DNA from: DATFNI01 sp963712305 | Lineage (GTDB): Bacteria > Bacteroidota > Rhodothermia > Balneolales > DATFMH01 | Direction: 5' to 3' | NCBI GenBank assembly: GCA_963712305.1 | Contig: CAVQHI010000003.1 | Coordinates: 62,001-126,000 of the forward strand | DNA length: 64,000 nt | In this document: one piece after another, positions 53,970 through 63,173 of the stretch | Layout of the letters: every line of letters begins with the position of its first letter | How positions within the stretch are numbered: the first letter of the stretch is position 1 | Notes under the pieces: model-generated | What the model was told of the DNA's origin: nothing | The model's database searches: none | The model's input: the letters and a program-made list of their open reading frames with translations, nothing else | Program-made: the position numbers and the translations under genes

Positions 53970-54710
53970 TCAGTGTAAAATCTGATAGAGTCCATAGAGC
54001 AACCCTGCACATGCTATTATCCCCGCCCCAAGGATTACATAGGCACCCTTAACAATACCTGCTATGGTCTTCTTTATCTCAGCACGATTATTAACATTTG
54101 GAAAATCTGTATCCGGAGCGTCCACACCAAGAAAGTTACATAGCGGTCCCCATCCCTGGTCGACAGAAAATATTAACAGCTTATCTGGCGGTACAGTTGA
54201 CTTGACCTCTTCTATGTGTTTCAGATAATGGGCTATTGCGTCTTCTTTATTCATCATTGTTCCATTATGAGACCGACCCCAAATCAATTTAGAGGACATA
54301 TTACCGAACTTCCGCCCAAATGGAGTAGTCAGTCTCAGCACCTTGAACTGCCACATGCTCTCGGTAAAATAGATGGTATTTATGGTGCTATCGTACCAGG
54401 CCTCTGGTCCACGGGGATGAAGCGTCAACAACACCTTTGCGTCCGGATTGGCTTCCAGCAATTCTTTCCATATACAACAGGCTGGATTGTCAACTGTGGC
54501 CGTATAGTTACTGAATACTTCGTCCCAATTTTTTTGTTGTCCCTCAGGCGATTTGGCAACATTATTCCAGAAATCAAGATGTGACTTATTTCCTTTATTC
54601 TGAATTACCTCGAGCATATGATAGCAAGTATACCCCAAGTAATTCAAGGCAGTGTAGGTAGACAAAGTACCTGTTCTGCCAAATCCGGCTCCAATTATTT
54701 TCAGACCCAT
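53970..54710 (-). CDS. Sulfotransferase family protein
   Basis: 246 residues. The N-terminal P-loop-like PAPS-binding segment is IIGAGFGRTGTLSTYTALNYLG. The central part contains KVLLTLHPRGPEAWYDSTINTIYF, which fits the 3'-phosphate binding region with its Arg and Ser, and LLIFSVDQGWGPLCNFLGVDAPD. The last 25 residues (GAYVILGAGIIACAGLLYGL) form a single membrane helix, so the enzyme is probably tail-anchored. The family resembles eukaryotic-like sulfotransferases found scattered in bacteria. The acceptor is unknown and no sulfate-activation genes are near. ATG start. Confidence 0.88.
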   Translation of the reverse strand: MGLKIIGAGFGRTGTLSTYTALNYLGYTCYHMLEVIQNKGNKSHLDFWNNVAKSPEGQQKNWDEVFSNYTATVDNPACCIWKELLEANPDAKVLLTLHPRGPEAWYDSTINTIYFTESMWQFKVLRLTTPFGRKFGNMSSKLIWGRSHNGTMMNKEDAIAHYLKHIEEVKSTVPPDKLLIFSVDQGWGPLCNFLGVDAPDTDFPNVNNRAEIKKTIAGIVKGAYVILGAGIIACAGLLYGLYQILH

Positions 54711-55102
54711 ATTTAACCCCTGGTCAGTTATTAGTGCTGTAATAGTCCGGGATTGGACAGAGCTACTGCCTTATTAGCAAATACGAGACAGTCCAATTCC
54801 CTTATCAGGTATAAATGGCGGTCAACCAAAACCTGTTATTATTTACTGTTTTTATTTTGATTGTACAACACAGCCGGGGAAGAAATTTATCAGCCTGCTT
54901 AACAAATTATTATTTTGTACAACTCCTCTCTGAAGCCTTCTATTTCCATTGTTTGGCTGATTGACATTGCCCTGGATTTGTAAGTTTGATTTCCAACAAG
55001 ATCCAGAATCAACGGTTCAAGGCGAAAAATTCAATTTTTGATAGTTATGCGAATATGTAGATTTGAGGTTAAGGTGACTATGGTTCTGTACTTTAATATC
55101 AG
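54711..55102. other. Intergenic region
   Basis: 392 AT-rich bases. I see no gene. It should contain the promoter of the sulfotransferase gene. TTGTACAAC words occur at about 54862 and 54916, and a weak AT-only dyad AAAAATTCAATTTTT lies at about 55025-55039 behind the pentapeptide-repeat gene. Confidence 0.5.
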
Positions 55103-55675
55103 TTATTCTATCTCGAGCTCATATTTTTCCAGCAAGCCAGGCATACCAGTTAGTGAGAACTTTGCCTTCCGGATCCGGTTCATTTCGGGGTCGATAGAGA
55201 AGTTGTAGGATGTGCGAAGGTCAGCCTTCTCGAGGATGGTATGTGTAAATACTGCACGGATCATGTCGCAGTTTTCAAAGGCCACTTTCGTGAGGTCCGA
55301 TTCGGAAAAATCGACCTCCTGCAGGCTGCAGTCTTTGAAGTTGCTCTTTTTGAGATTCATTTTAAAGAAAGAGGAGAGGTTCAACTGACAGCCGTCAAAG
55401 TTCACGGAAAACAACATTTCCTTGCAGCTATCGAACTGTAAACCCAGAAGCTTGCAACCCTTGAACCGTGTATCCCGGAATCCGGAATCCGTGAGGTTCG
55501 CCATACTGAGATCGCAATCCACAAAGTCGCACTCCGTAAACCGGATTCCCGACAAGTCTGATTTTGCAAACAGACAATTCAAAAATGAGCAACCCTCATA
55601 TTCTCCCTTTTCCAAATAATCTTTTGAAAAATCAATTCCCTGAAATTCCTTGTTGTCGATGAATGAATCACTCAT
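55103..55675 (-). CDS. Pentapeptide-repeat protein
   Basis: 190 residues built from A(D/N)LXX-type five-residue repeats between about residues 15 and 170: SDLSGIRFTECDFVDCDLS, ANLTDSGFRDTRFKGCKLLG, CQLNLSSFFKMNLKKSNF, EVDFSESDLTKVAFENCD and RAVFTHTILEKADLR. The protein should form a right-handed quadrilateral beta-helix. The length, the many Cys/Phe central positions and a break near the middle recall the Qnr/MfpA group, which mimic DNA and protect gyrase from quinolones; that role cannot be assumed from the fold alone. ATG start, monocistronic. Confidence 0.9.
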   Translation of the reverse strand: MSDSFIDNKEFQGIDFSKDYLEKGEYEGCSFLNCLFAKSDLSGIRFTECDFVDCDLSMANLTDSGFRDTRFKGCKLLGLQFDSCKEMLFSVNFDGCQLNLSSFFKMNLKKSNFKDCSLQEVDFSESDLTKVAFENCDMIRAVFTHTILEKADLRTSYNFSIDPEMNRIRKAKFSLTGMPGLLEKYELEIE

Positions 55676-55826
55676 AGTTTTTTATTTGAAAGATATGATA
55701 AACCGTCACTTCATCAACATTCTCCACACGAAATATTCCACTCATGCCATAGACATCCCTAATGGAGAAAAGGGGGCGGGGGATTGGACTTGCGATTCAT
55801 GTAATTTCACTGAATATGATAATCTT

Positions 55827-56171
55827 TCATTTATTTCTCTTCTTCGAAGCTTTGGCATATTTATTGAAATCGAGTGCCTGTGCAATCCAGTATTCAAAAT
55901 CCTCACTTCTCTTGTATCCGGCTTCACTAACAAACACAAATCCCTTCATCATACGACCGTTATTAATCATGGCACGGGCCCCGACTCGTTCGAGTGCCGT
56001 TACGGCAATATCCGGATCGATGCGGAACATGATCTCATCATTTCTCACGCCTACGCACATCTTTCCGTTCACCATGAAAACCAATCCCTGGAACATGTTC
56101 TTCTCCTCCACATCAGTCTGTTGGACGAGAGCCTCTCTTACTTTGTCAACTAATGCTTCACTGTATGTCAT
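55827..56171 (-). CDS. TfoX N-terminal-domain protein
   Basis: 114 residues from ATG 56171; a TTG at 56186 would add five residues. The sequence matches the TfoX_N fold: KNMFQGLVFMVNGKMCVGVR with the usual glycine pair, IMFRIDPD, and MKGFVFVSEAGYKRSEDFEYWI. Stand-alone TfoX_N proteins are common and of unknown function; in gammaproteobacteria the full-length TfoX/Sxy controls competence, which does not apply here without the C-terminal domain. A lysine-rich tail (KYAKASKKRNK) ends the protein. Confidence 0.9.
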   Translation of the reverse strand: MTYSEALVDKVREALVQQTDVEEKNMFQGLVFMVNGKMCVGVRNDEIMFRIDPDIAVTALERVGARAMINNGRMMKGFVFVSEAGYKRSEDFEYWIAQALDFNKYAKASKKRNK

Positions 56172-56596
56172 AGTGAGGGATATCAATGTATTTAGGATGT
56201 TGCCCCAACCTTTACCAAATTACGAGTTTCTGCATTCATTATCTGCCAACACCAAAACCCCGTCATTCCCGGCCCCGATCGTCCACATTGTGATCCCTAC
56301 GGGGGAATCCCATAACCGACGATCGCTGTACCTGAATTGTTCCATAGTTGGACGATCTCACTGAACAAGGTCGTCATCGGGTGTCAATAAAAACAGCATA
56401 ATTGAAGCACTTTAGTGATTCGTTGATAAAACCCGAACAGTTATGTAGGTAACAAATACATTACGGAACAACGGATATTCCCACATTCGTGGGAATGACG
56501 CCCGGGGGGAGGAGTGAGGTTAAGTACGTGATGAACTCTACCTCTAAAATCCCTATCATGGGGAACAACACATAACCTCATAGTCGATTCATATCT
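56172..56596. repeat. Intergenic region with TTCCCAC/GTGGGAA hairpin
   Basis: 425 bases without a gene between divergent genes. ATTCCCAC-ATTC-GTGGGAAT at about 56469-56488, followed by GACGCCCGGG, and CCCGTCATTCCCGG at about 56260 are of the GTCATTCCC class of intergenic repeats. It should hold the coaX promoter. Confidence 0.6.
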
Positions 56597-57361
56597 ATGC
56601 TGTTAGCTGTCGATGTCGGAAACTCGAATATTGTTATCGGAATCTCACGGAATGGAGACTGGATCCACCAATGGCGTATTCAAACGGTTCATGAACGAAC
56701 AACTGATGAGTATGCCGTAACCTTCCGTTCATTGTTGACAGGAGAAGGTCTAACAACGAGTGATTTTGATCAGGTAATACTCAGCAGCGTGGTACCTGTT
56801 CTGACGGGTGTGTTTAAAGCCTTATTCAAAAGATGGGGATATGATGATCTCATCGTCCTTAATCATACCACGAGCACCGGATTACAGATCGGGGTCAACC
56901 CGTCGGATACAATTGGCAGCGACCTGATCGCCAATGCTGTTGCCGCATGGAATCGGTTCAAAACGAATTGTATCGTCATCGATTTTGGCACAGCCACGAC
57001 TATGATGACCGTAAAGGCTCCCGGAATCATTGCAGGAGGGGCGATTGCAGCCGGACTCGGCATAACGATGCGAGCATTGGTAGGTAACACGGCTCAGCTT
57101 TCGGAGGTCCCCATGGAACCACCGGTTACAGTCATCGGCACTAATACGCGATCCGCTATGCAATCCGGCTTGTTTATTGGCCACATTTGTATGATCGAGG
57201 GTTTAGTAGAACGGCTGAAGCGTGAACTACATGGCAAAGCAAAAGTGATTGCTACCGGCGGCCTGTCGGAAGTCATTGGTCCCCATACCACTTGTTTCGA
57301 TGAGGTTGACAGCTGGCTGACTCTTGATGGCCTCCGCCTCATTGCTAATAGACAGCGGTAA
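56597..57361 (+). CDS. coaX: Type III pantothenate kinase
   Basis: 254 residues. CoaX phosphorylates pantothenate in the first step of coenzyme A synthesis. The ASKHA-fold motifs are all visible: MLLAVDVGNSNIVIG (phosphate 1, Asp6), GSDLIANAVAAW (pantothenate-binding region), IVIDFGTATTM (phosphate 2), GGAIAAGLGITMRAL and the C-terminal VIATGGLSEVI (adenosine region). The enzyme is insensitive to CoA feedback and dimeric, and needs a monovalent cation. ATG start, standard length. It is convergent with the VOC-like gene, 6 bp apart. Confidence 0.96.
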   Translation: MLLAVDVGNSNIVIGISRNGDWIHQWRIQTVHERTTDEYAVTFRSLLTGEGLTTSDFDQVILSSVVPVLTGVFKALFKRWGYDDLIVLNHTTSTGLQIGVNPSDTIGSDLIANAVAAWNRFKTNCIVIDFGTATTMMTVKAPGIIAGGAIAAGLGITMRALVGNTAQLSEVPMEPPVTVIGTNTRSAMQSGLFIGHICMIEGLVERLKRELHGKAKVIATGGLSEVIGPHTTCFDEVDSWLTLDGLRLIANRQR

Positions 57362-57367
57362 ACTGCA

Positions 57368-57715
57368 TTATAACTCTTCGTAAAAACTTAGGCCGTATCC
57401 GTAAGGATCGGTTAACTGAAAATAGCGGACCTTACCCGATACCTCACGAATCTGTCCCGTCAATATATCCATAGAATCGAGGTTGTATTTCATTTCGTAG
57501 ATATTATCCACACCGAGACGAAATACAGAGGTGCCCGGTTTAGCATTTCCCTGGATGAACTGTATCCAGATGTGTGGCATCATTTCCATCTCAACAACGG
57601 CTGTGGACGGTCTCAGAACCTGTCTGTTTCCAAGAAATTGCTGGTACCACTGAAGCGCCTCTTCCGGTTCTGGAACCATTAATCCTACTGTAATACTTTT
57701 AAACGGTTTTTCCAT
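57368..57715 (-). CDS. VOC/glyoxalase-like protein
   Basis: 115 residues from ATG 57715 (AGGG just upstream); the frame is open further up but that part is not protein-like. MEKPFKSITVGLMVPEPEEA and LQWYQQFLGNRQVL form the first unit; TDPYGYGLSFYEEL ends the second, with the usual DPxG turn. Metal-site residues are not all evident (no histidine in the first strand; HIWIQF and a C-terminal Glu are present), so it may bind a ligand and not catalyse. It ends 6 bp from coaX on the opposite strand. Confidence 0.85.
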   Translation of the reverse strand: MEKPFKSITVGLMVPEPEEALQWYQQFLGNRQVLRPSTAVVEMEMMPHIWIQFIQGNAKPGTSVFRLGVDNIYEMKYNLDSMDILTGQIREVSGKVRYFQLTDPYGYGLSFYEEL

Positions 57716-57823
57716 AACCCTGTAAATTTTTGAAAGAAAGATAGTTGAATAAGTGAGTTTAGATAGGAGGGCTATACCAAACAATACATTGTATGCGATA
57801 TGTTTTGCTTGAGATGGAACTAA

Positions 57824-57855
57824 TAAAAAAAGGCCTCACACAACGTGAAGCCTTT
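57824..57855 (-). terminator. Intrinsic terminator of the DUF4168-type gene
   Basis: On the minus strand AAGGCTTCAC and GTGAGGCCTT form a 10-bp stem (one T-G pair) with loop GTTGT, followed by seven T's. It lies 24 bp behind the stop of the gene at 57879-58397. Confidence 0.9.
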
Positions 57856-57878
57856 AAAAACCTAAAAATGAGATCAAA

Positions 57879-58397
57879 TTACTGACCCATTTGACCCATT
57901 TGTGCTTGTCTGAGCTTTCCAAAACGCTGGCGCAGATCCTGATTCGACTGGAGGGTAACGATAATACGCTGATATCGCTCAACGGTCATCCCACTGTCCT
58001 TAATCTTCTTAATAATCTTTTGATTTGTTTCACTTTGAATCTGCATAAGATCATTCTGGATCTTAGCCATCTTTTGCTGATCATCATTCGACATCTTTGG
58101 CTGCTTTTGCTGCGAATTTCTTTCCGCCATGACCAATTGACGAAAATGATTGAAATCCATGCCTTCTTTCTGTACAGCAGCTTTTACTTTAGTTACAGAT
58201 TGTTGTTGAATTTTCTGAGCTTCATTGGAGGTTTTGGCAAAGGTCTTAAGCTCCTTATTGGAAATACTGTCAGGATTCAAGGGTTGGGGCCTGTTTTGTT
58301 GAGGAGCTGAGGTTTTGTTATTTTGAGCTACTACTCCCGCAACCAGAAATAAACACAAAAAACTAAGAACACCAGTAAATTTTAAAATAGATTTCAT
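57879..58397 (-). CDS. Secreted DUF4168-like protein
   Basis: 172 residues from ATG 58397, chosen because MKSILKFTGVLSFLCLFLVA followed by GVVAQ is a signal peptide; an upstream start would add 20 unlikely residues. The mature part is Gln/Lys-rich and helical, with the DUF4168 pattern ISNKELKTFAKTSNEAQKIQ, then MDFNHFRQLVMAERN, and MTVERYQRIIVTLQSNQDLR near the end. Such proteins are exported and of unknown function. It has its own terminator. The ending MGQMGQ is short and repetitive. Confidence 0.85.
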   Translation of the reverse strand: MKSILKFTGVLSFLCLFLVAGVVAQNNKTSAPQQNRPQPLNPDSISNKELKTFAKTSNEAQKIQQQSVTKVKAAVQKEGMDFNHFRQLVMAERNSQQKQPKMSNDDQQKMAKIQNDLMQIQSETNQKIIKKIKDSGMTVERYQRIIVTLQSNQDLRQRFGKLRQAQMGQMGQ

Positions 58398-58861
58398 AAC
58401 AGATATTGATTTATATAATATATTTTGCATCCAAATATAGCGATAATAAATGCACATTAAAAAACTAACGATATTCTAAATTATTCTATGAATTATGCAT
58501 ATATGACGTTAGAATTTTAGCAATACTATCCGAAACAATTAATCTTAATTATATCTCATATTTTCTATTATCATTTGACACATATGCCTTCGATGAATGC
58601 TAATTAAAACTAATTTATTAACACTTTTCAAAGAATAAAAAACCGAATAATACCATGACATTCATAGTATTATGGAAATAGAATGTTCAAATAATCAATG
58701 ACAAATTTGTGCATATACATTCAAACAATGGGTACCACAGCACTTTCCAGAAGGAATTTTACAGGTTGCGAGATTGGGACTCTTAAAAGAATGATAGCTG
58801 CATCTAATTTAATTGCTTTCGAAGGGATATATTAATGGAGCAATTGATACATGGGGAAACA
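58398..58861. other. AT-rich intergenic region
   Basis: 464 bases. I see no gene or structured RNA. CTAACGATATTCTAA near 58465 and TTAGAATTTTAG preceded by GACGTTAG near 58505 form a loose inverted repeat. It should contain the promoter of the DUF4168-type gene. Confidence 0.5.
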
Positions 58862-60358
58862 TCAGGAAGCGATGCTGTTTGTCGTGTCTTTGCCCCATTT
58901 TTTTAAATGCATCCTGAATTGTGTTCCCACACCGACCGTACTATCAACAAATAAAGGGATATCCTGGATCTCGAGGACTTTTTGAGCAATCGCCAATCCC
59001 AATCCGGAACCGCCATCATCCCGGTTTCTGCTTTTTTCCACCCGATAGAAACGGTCAAACAAGTGGATCAAATCATCCTTTGCGATACCCGGTCCTGTGT
59101 CCTCAACAATCACATCCGCGCCGTCCGTGTCACCGCATACTCTAACTGTTATGCTGCCGTTATTGGGAGTGTAACGAATGGAGTTATCGATCAGGTTTGT
59201 CAAAGCCCGCTCAATAAGGCCTATATCACCACGAACGAGCGGTACCGTACCTTCCGGTTGCATATGCATGGAAAGTTGTTTGTGATCGGCTGAGGGCTTG
59301 AGTTTCATGACGACATCTTGCGCCAGTTCAGCTATAGAAAAAGGTTCAGGATGTGCTTCTATCTGGCGGGCATCCAATTTCGACAACTCAAACAAATCCA
59401 TTACGAGTTTATTCAGGGTCGCCGTGTTTTTATGCATCACCTGCAGATACTTCTCACGATCCTCAACTGACAGGGTTTCGGACTTTATCATGATCGTTTC
59501 AAGGTAGCCCTGAATCGAGGCGAGGGGCCCTCTAAGATCGTGTGAAACATTGGCAATCAGCTCCCTGCGCAATTTATCGGTATCTCGCAGCTCTTCCATG
59601 TTAGAAACAATTGTGTCCGCCATGCGGTCGAAGCTGTTCGCAAGCTCGCCAACTTCATCATTACTACCATCCGAAATTCGGGTTTCCAGGTTGCCGGATT
59701 CGAAAGCCTGCACGGCCTCCGACATGTTTCGTAAGCGCCGGGTTAGAAAAGCGAAGAGGATCATTCCCACGATACCTGCAAGAAGAAGTACTACGATGAG
59801 CGTCTTCAGGCTGGTCTGCAGGATGTAGCTGTCCTTAACCATATTAAGGGCATTTTGGTACTGCTCTCCCCCAAGAATGATATACATATAACCACTCTGC
59901 CCGTTAGCAAGTTTTATCCGGGAAGCCGAGAATGGTTTTTCAACTCCGGGATGACGCGGGTCCGGACCGAGAATGAATGAGTTGTGATCGGAATTTATAA
60001 ACTGGTTTACAGGTTTAAGATTGATCGATGTTTGCTCAACTTTCTGCGGCGGATCGGCAAAAAAGGCGAGGATCTTTCCCGTATGATCGGTTAGGTAGAT
60101 TTCGACCCGGGGATTCATGACCATCATGTAATGAATAGACTGCTTGATGGCGGGAATGGACAGGCTATCCTTGACAAGAGGCTCAATCTCACCGGCCATA
60201 CTATGAGCCAGACCCAGATTCAGTTTCTGATCGACCTCATCCAGGAAACGAACCGAAGAATTGAACGTGAGGTACACCTGTGCCGCTCCCACAACCAGAA
60301 GGATCAGCAAAAATGTCATGGATATTTTGCCGTAAAAACTGGAGAAAAATGATTTCAT
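58862..60358 (-). CDS. Sensor histidine kinase with HAMP domain
   Basis: 498 residues from ATG 60358. Membrane helices lie at about 10-30 and 182-205 with a periplasmic domain of about 150 residues between them. A HAMP linker (LTRRLRNMSEAVQAFESGNL) and a short coil lead to the H-box LIANVSHDLRGPLASIQGYL. The ATPase domain has NLIDNSIRYTPNNG, DTGPGIAKDDL, RFYRVEKSRNRDDGGSGLGLAIA. The start is fixed by a 4-base overlap (ATGA) with the response regulator gene upstream. The pair is a classical OmpR/EnvZ-type system responding to an envelope signal. Target genes are not evident. Confidence 0.95.
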   Translation of the reverse strand: MKSFFSSFYGKISMTFLLILLVVGAAQVYLTFNSSVRFLDEVDQKLNLGLAHSMAGEIEPLVKDSLSIPAIKQSIHYMMVMNPRVEIYLTDHTGKILAFFADPPQKVEQTSINLKPVNQFINSDHNSFILGPDPRHPGVEKPFSASRIKLANGQSGYMYIILGGEQYQNALNMVKDSYILQTSLKTLIVVLLLAGIVGMILFAFLTRRLRNMSEAVQAFESGNLETRISDGSNDEVGELANSFDRMADTIVSNMEELRDTDKLRRELIANVSHDLRGPLASIQGYLETIMIKSETLSVEDREKYLQVMHKNTATLNKLVMDLFELSKLDARQIEAHPEPFSIAELAQDVVMKLKPSADHKQLSMHMQPEGTVPLVRGDIGLIERALTNLIDNSIRYTPNNGSITVRVCGDTDGADVIVEDTGPGIAKDDLIHLFDRFYRVEKSRNRDDGGSGLGLAIAQKVLEIQDIPLFVDSTVGVGTQFRMHLKKWGKDTTNSIAS

Positions 60359-61086
60359 GTACGTAATTCTTCTGTTTCCGCAAAACGATACCCGATACCC
60401 CAAACCGTTTTGAGATAAACAGGCTGGGAGGGATCCTCTTCAATTTTTGTCCGTAACCGGTTGATATGTGAGTTTACAGTATGATCATATCCCTCAAACT
60501 GGTATCCCCAGACCTCATTCAACAACTCCTGCCGCGTAAAAGTACGTCCGGGATTTCGTGCAAATAACTCCAACAACTCAAGCTCTTTGGCTGTCAGGGA
60601 AAGAAGTTCATCATTCAATGTTACTTTTCTCTTGAGTGTGTCGATATGCAAGTTACCCATAACGATCTCTGACTCAGGTTCTTTGCCGTTTTCAGCTGAC
60701 TTGTTCAAACTTGCGCGTCGCAAAAGTGCTTTAATTCTCGCTTGTAATTCACGGATACTGAAGGGTTTTGTCAAGTAGTCGTCGGCGCCAATCTCAAGAC
60801 CAAGAACACGGTCGAGTTCCTGCGATTTGGCAGTAAGCATTAGAATGGGAACATTGATCTCTCGGGCACGTAACCTGCGGCATATTTCGATACCATCGAT
60901 ACCAGGAAGCATGATATCCAAAATTATCAACCTGTAGTCATCAGTCAGTGACTTTTGCAAACCGGTTGGACCATCAGCGGCAACATCCAGCGAAATACCT
61001 ATATCAGCAAGATTGATTTCCAGCAACTCACGGATATCCGGATCATCTTCAATGAGGAGAACAGGTATGGTATCGTTTGTTGTCAT
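60355..61086 (-). CDS. OmpR-family response regulator
   Basis: 243 residues. The receiver domain (about 8-125) has the acidic pair in LLIEDDPD and phosphoacceptor Asp57 (IILDIMLPG), with KPFSIRE at the conserved lysine. The C-terminal winged helix (about 140-238) has LTAKELELLELFARNPGRTF, EVWGYQFEGYDHTVNSHINR and VWGIGYRF. It binds tandem DNA repeats as a dimer after phosphorylation by the kinase encoded just downstream (4-base overlap). ATG start. Confidence 0.96.
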   Translation of the reverse strand: MTTNDTIPVLLIEDDPDIRELLEINLADIGISLDVAADGPTGLQKSLTDDYRLIILDIMLPGIDGIEICRRLRAREINVPILMLTAKSQELDRVLGLEIGADDYLTKPFSIRELQARIKALLRRASLNKSAENGKEPESEIVMGNLHIDTLKRKVTLNDELLSLTAKELELLELFARNPGRTFTRQELLNEVWGYQFEGYDHTVNSHINRLRTKIEEDPSQPVYLKTVWGIGYRFAETEELRT

Positions 61087-61149
61087 ATTATATAGAGTAC
61101 TGAAATTTATAGAAAATAATGATATCCGGTTGATTATTGCCTTTTATTG

Positions 61150-61206
61150 CTATATAAAAATAAAGAATCCGGCGGTCTGGCACAGAGACAATAGACCACC
61201 GGACTC
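61150..61206 (-). terminator. Intrinsic terminator behind the spondin-domain gene
   Basis: On the minus strand GAGTCCGGTGGTCT (61206-61193) pairs with AGACCGCCGGATTC (61178-61165): 14 bp with two G-T pairs and a 14-nt loop, followed by TTTATTTTTAT. It starts 9 bp behind the stop codon at 61215. Confidence 0.9.
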
Positions 61207-61214
61207 GTATTAAC

Positions 61215-62549
61215 CTACGGCATAATAGGAGTAATAGTCACTTTGATTCCTTTCGGCAAATTAGTGTTTACCATTCGGACCAGGTTATTAGGATCATCTG
61301 GTCCGGTGTTGGGTGCAGACTGGCGGGGAGCCTGGTTGGATCCGATCCCCGGTTCTTCATTTGCTTCGGTGCCCGCATCCCAGAGATATATTTGAGAAGT
61401 AACATCGCCATGAACCGGAACACCATGGTCATAAAAAGCTATTCCGTTTTGACCTGTAGAGTAGAACCAGTCGTTTGATTGAGCAAACATTGTGGCAAGC
61501 GTGAATCGATCACCATCTTTGGCATCTACCATAAACGAGTACATATGACCAGGCAATAAAATACCGGGTGAGCTTGCGCCAACGGGAGTATCCACGGCAC
61601 CAGATGTTGATACCTGTTTGTCGGATTGCAGAACTGTTGAGAGCATACTTGGGTTTCCATCCTCTGCCAGACCTTCAAGTCCGTTGTCTTTAGCAGGTTT
61701 ACCTTCCATAAAGATAGGATTGTTCCCATTATAAACGGCATACGCTGTTGGTGAAAGAGGTACGGTAATACCTGTTTCTTTGGCAATATTGTCAGCAAGA
61801 TCAGATGGGTTACCATCTTCAGCGATATGCTCGAGTCCCATACCATAATCGGCTTGTCCCTCGGTAAACAGCAGGTTTGAGTTCGATGGATCAAATACAA
61901 TCCAAACACCTGGTGAAAGTGGAACAGGAACGCCCCCCATGGATGTTTGCAGGGTCATATTATCGGATTCGTTCTCAACACGCACCTTGAACCCATAAGG
62001 TGTGCCATCGTCCGTCAGGGTAACTTTAATGACCTGATCAACAGACGGCAGGCCGGATGCGGTAACTTCCCGAACGGTATTATTCGGATCGGCCGGACCA
62101 GTGTTGGGAGCGGACTGTCGCGGTGCCTGGTTGTCTCCTTCGCCCGGAGTCTGATCGGCTTCGGTTCCGGCATCATAAAGATGGAAATAAGAAGTGACAT
62201 CACCGGTCATCTTTGATCCGTCATTCTTATAAAGAGGAAGCCCATTGCCGTCGGTGGAGTAGAACCAGTCATTAGACTGCGCAAACATGGTAGCAAGCGA
62301 GAAATGTGCTCCAACCGGTGCTGTGAATGAAAATTCAAAAGATTCGCCAGGTAAAATGGGTCCAGCAGAAGAACCTCCAACTTTCGTAGTGAAAGCACCG
62401 CTCTTAACAATTTTATAGGCCATACCCGTATTCTCAATAGTAACCTTGAACCGGGTCGCTTTTCCGTGATTATGAAATTTATTGCACGCCGTCGAAAATA
62501 CAGCAAGCAATAAAATCGCTGGTAGTGTTATGTGTATTCGTTTTAACAT
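61215..62549 (-). CDS. Lipoprotein with two spondin-type domains
   Basis: 444 residues. Signal with lipobox FSTAC at about 18-22. Two homologous spondin_N-type units follow, about 30-165 and 200-435; both contain FSLATMFAQSNDWFYST or FTLATMFAQSNDWFYST, then VTSYFHLYDAGTEAD or VTSQIYLWDAGTEAN, and the identical APRQSAPNTGP followed by DPNN. The second unit has an inserted segment (about 215-310) with two shorter repeats, GLEHIAEDGNPSDLA and GLEGLAEDGNPSMLS. Spondin domains in bacteria are exposed on the surface and bind metal or ligands; the role here is unknown. Strong terminator behind the gene. Confidence 0.9.
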   Translation of the reverse strand: MLKRIHITLPAILLLAVFSTACNKFHNHGKATRFKVTIENTGMAYKIVKSGAFTTKVGGSSAGPILPGESFEFSFTAPVGAHFSLATMFAQSNDWFYSTDGNGLPLYKNDGSKMTGDVTSYFHLYDAGTEADQTPGEGDNQAPRQSAPNTGPADPNNTVREVTASGLPSVDQVIKVTLTDDGTPYGFKVRVENESDNMTLQTSMGGVPVPLSPGVWIVFDPSNSNLLFTEGQADYGMGLEHIAEDGNPSDLADNIAKETGITVPLSPTAYAVYNGNNPIFMEGKPAKDNGLEGLAEDGNPSMLSTVLQSDKQVSTSGAVDTPVGASSPGILLPGHMYSFMVDAKDGDRFTLATMFAQSNDWFYSTGQNGIAFYDHGVPVHGDVTSQIYLWDAGTEANEEPGIGSNQAPRQSAPNTGPDDPNNLVRMVNTNLPKGIKVTITPIMP

Positions 62550-63104
62550 GGCTTTTTATTTTTTGATTAGTAACTATTAGCCCGCATCAATAGTTAGCCA
62601 TGTTTCACCACGAAATAATCACAAAACTATCACAAGTGGATTACATGTGAGTCACGCCGCAGTTATAAATCCTGATAATCGCTTTGACCTCCAACCCAAA
62701 AAACTAAGGATGTCATTCTGATGATGATTTGCTTGCAAATCGTCGTAGGATCTCGTACTCAGGGTTTAGCCACTGATCCAGTTGCGAAATAGCCCCCTCC
62801 ATAAATATGGAGGGGGTTGGGGGAGGTTCTAAATGTTGACGAGATTCTACTTTCTTCGATAAATTGAAGAAAATCAGAATGACAGAGGTGGTGATGTGAA
62901 AGGTAAATAAGACGTATTTCTTACCCCTAAATCCCCTGAAGGGAATCTCCACGATATGTCGCAAATCTGCCCCGAATATCTGGGTGATTAAAATCAACGT
63001 GCAGTTTGGTCACAAGTTTCAAACTTGCGACATATTGTGGGGGTTGGTGACGAAAGTCCCCTCGTATAGTAAAAGTCAGTTAAACTAGTATAAAAGATCA
63101 TGTA
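62550..63104. repeat. Intergenic region rich in hairpin repeats
   Basis: No gene is seen. TGTCATTCTGA at about 62710 and TCAGAATGACA at about 62874 are inverted copies about 150 bases apart. Between them CCCCCTCCAT-AAAT-ATGGAGGGGG (62793-62816) is a perfect 10-bp hairpin. At about 63008-63032 lies the second copy of the GTCACAAGT...ACTTGCGACA repeat. Such stacked elements suggest an insertion-prone site next to the IS110-type element. Confidence 0.7.
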
Positions 63105-63173
63105 CCTTGTCAGGGAACACGTGCTCCCCTTGGGCTGCGAGCCCGTCCTGAAGTGTGTGTTCCCCTGACCAGG
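63105..63173 (+). ncRNA. Structured element upstream of the IS110-type transposase (possible bridge RNA part)
   Basis: CCTTGTCAGGGAACAC at 63105-63120 pairs with GTGTTCCCCTGACCAGG at 63157-63173 (one bulge, one mismatch), enclosing the hairpin GGGCT-GCG-AGCCC at 63132-63144. It ends 99 bp before the transposase start. IS110-group elements are known to encode a guide (bridge) RNA in the non-coding left end. Whether this is such an RNA, an end repeat or an unrelated hairpin cannot be decided without other copies. Confidence 0.3.

Noticed and set aside
55650..56364. Plus-strand open frames opposite the TfoX-like gene
   Set aside because: The minus-strand protein has clear TfoX_N features; the plus-strand frames are shadows.
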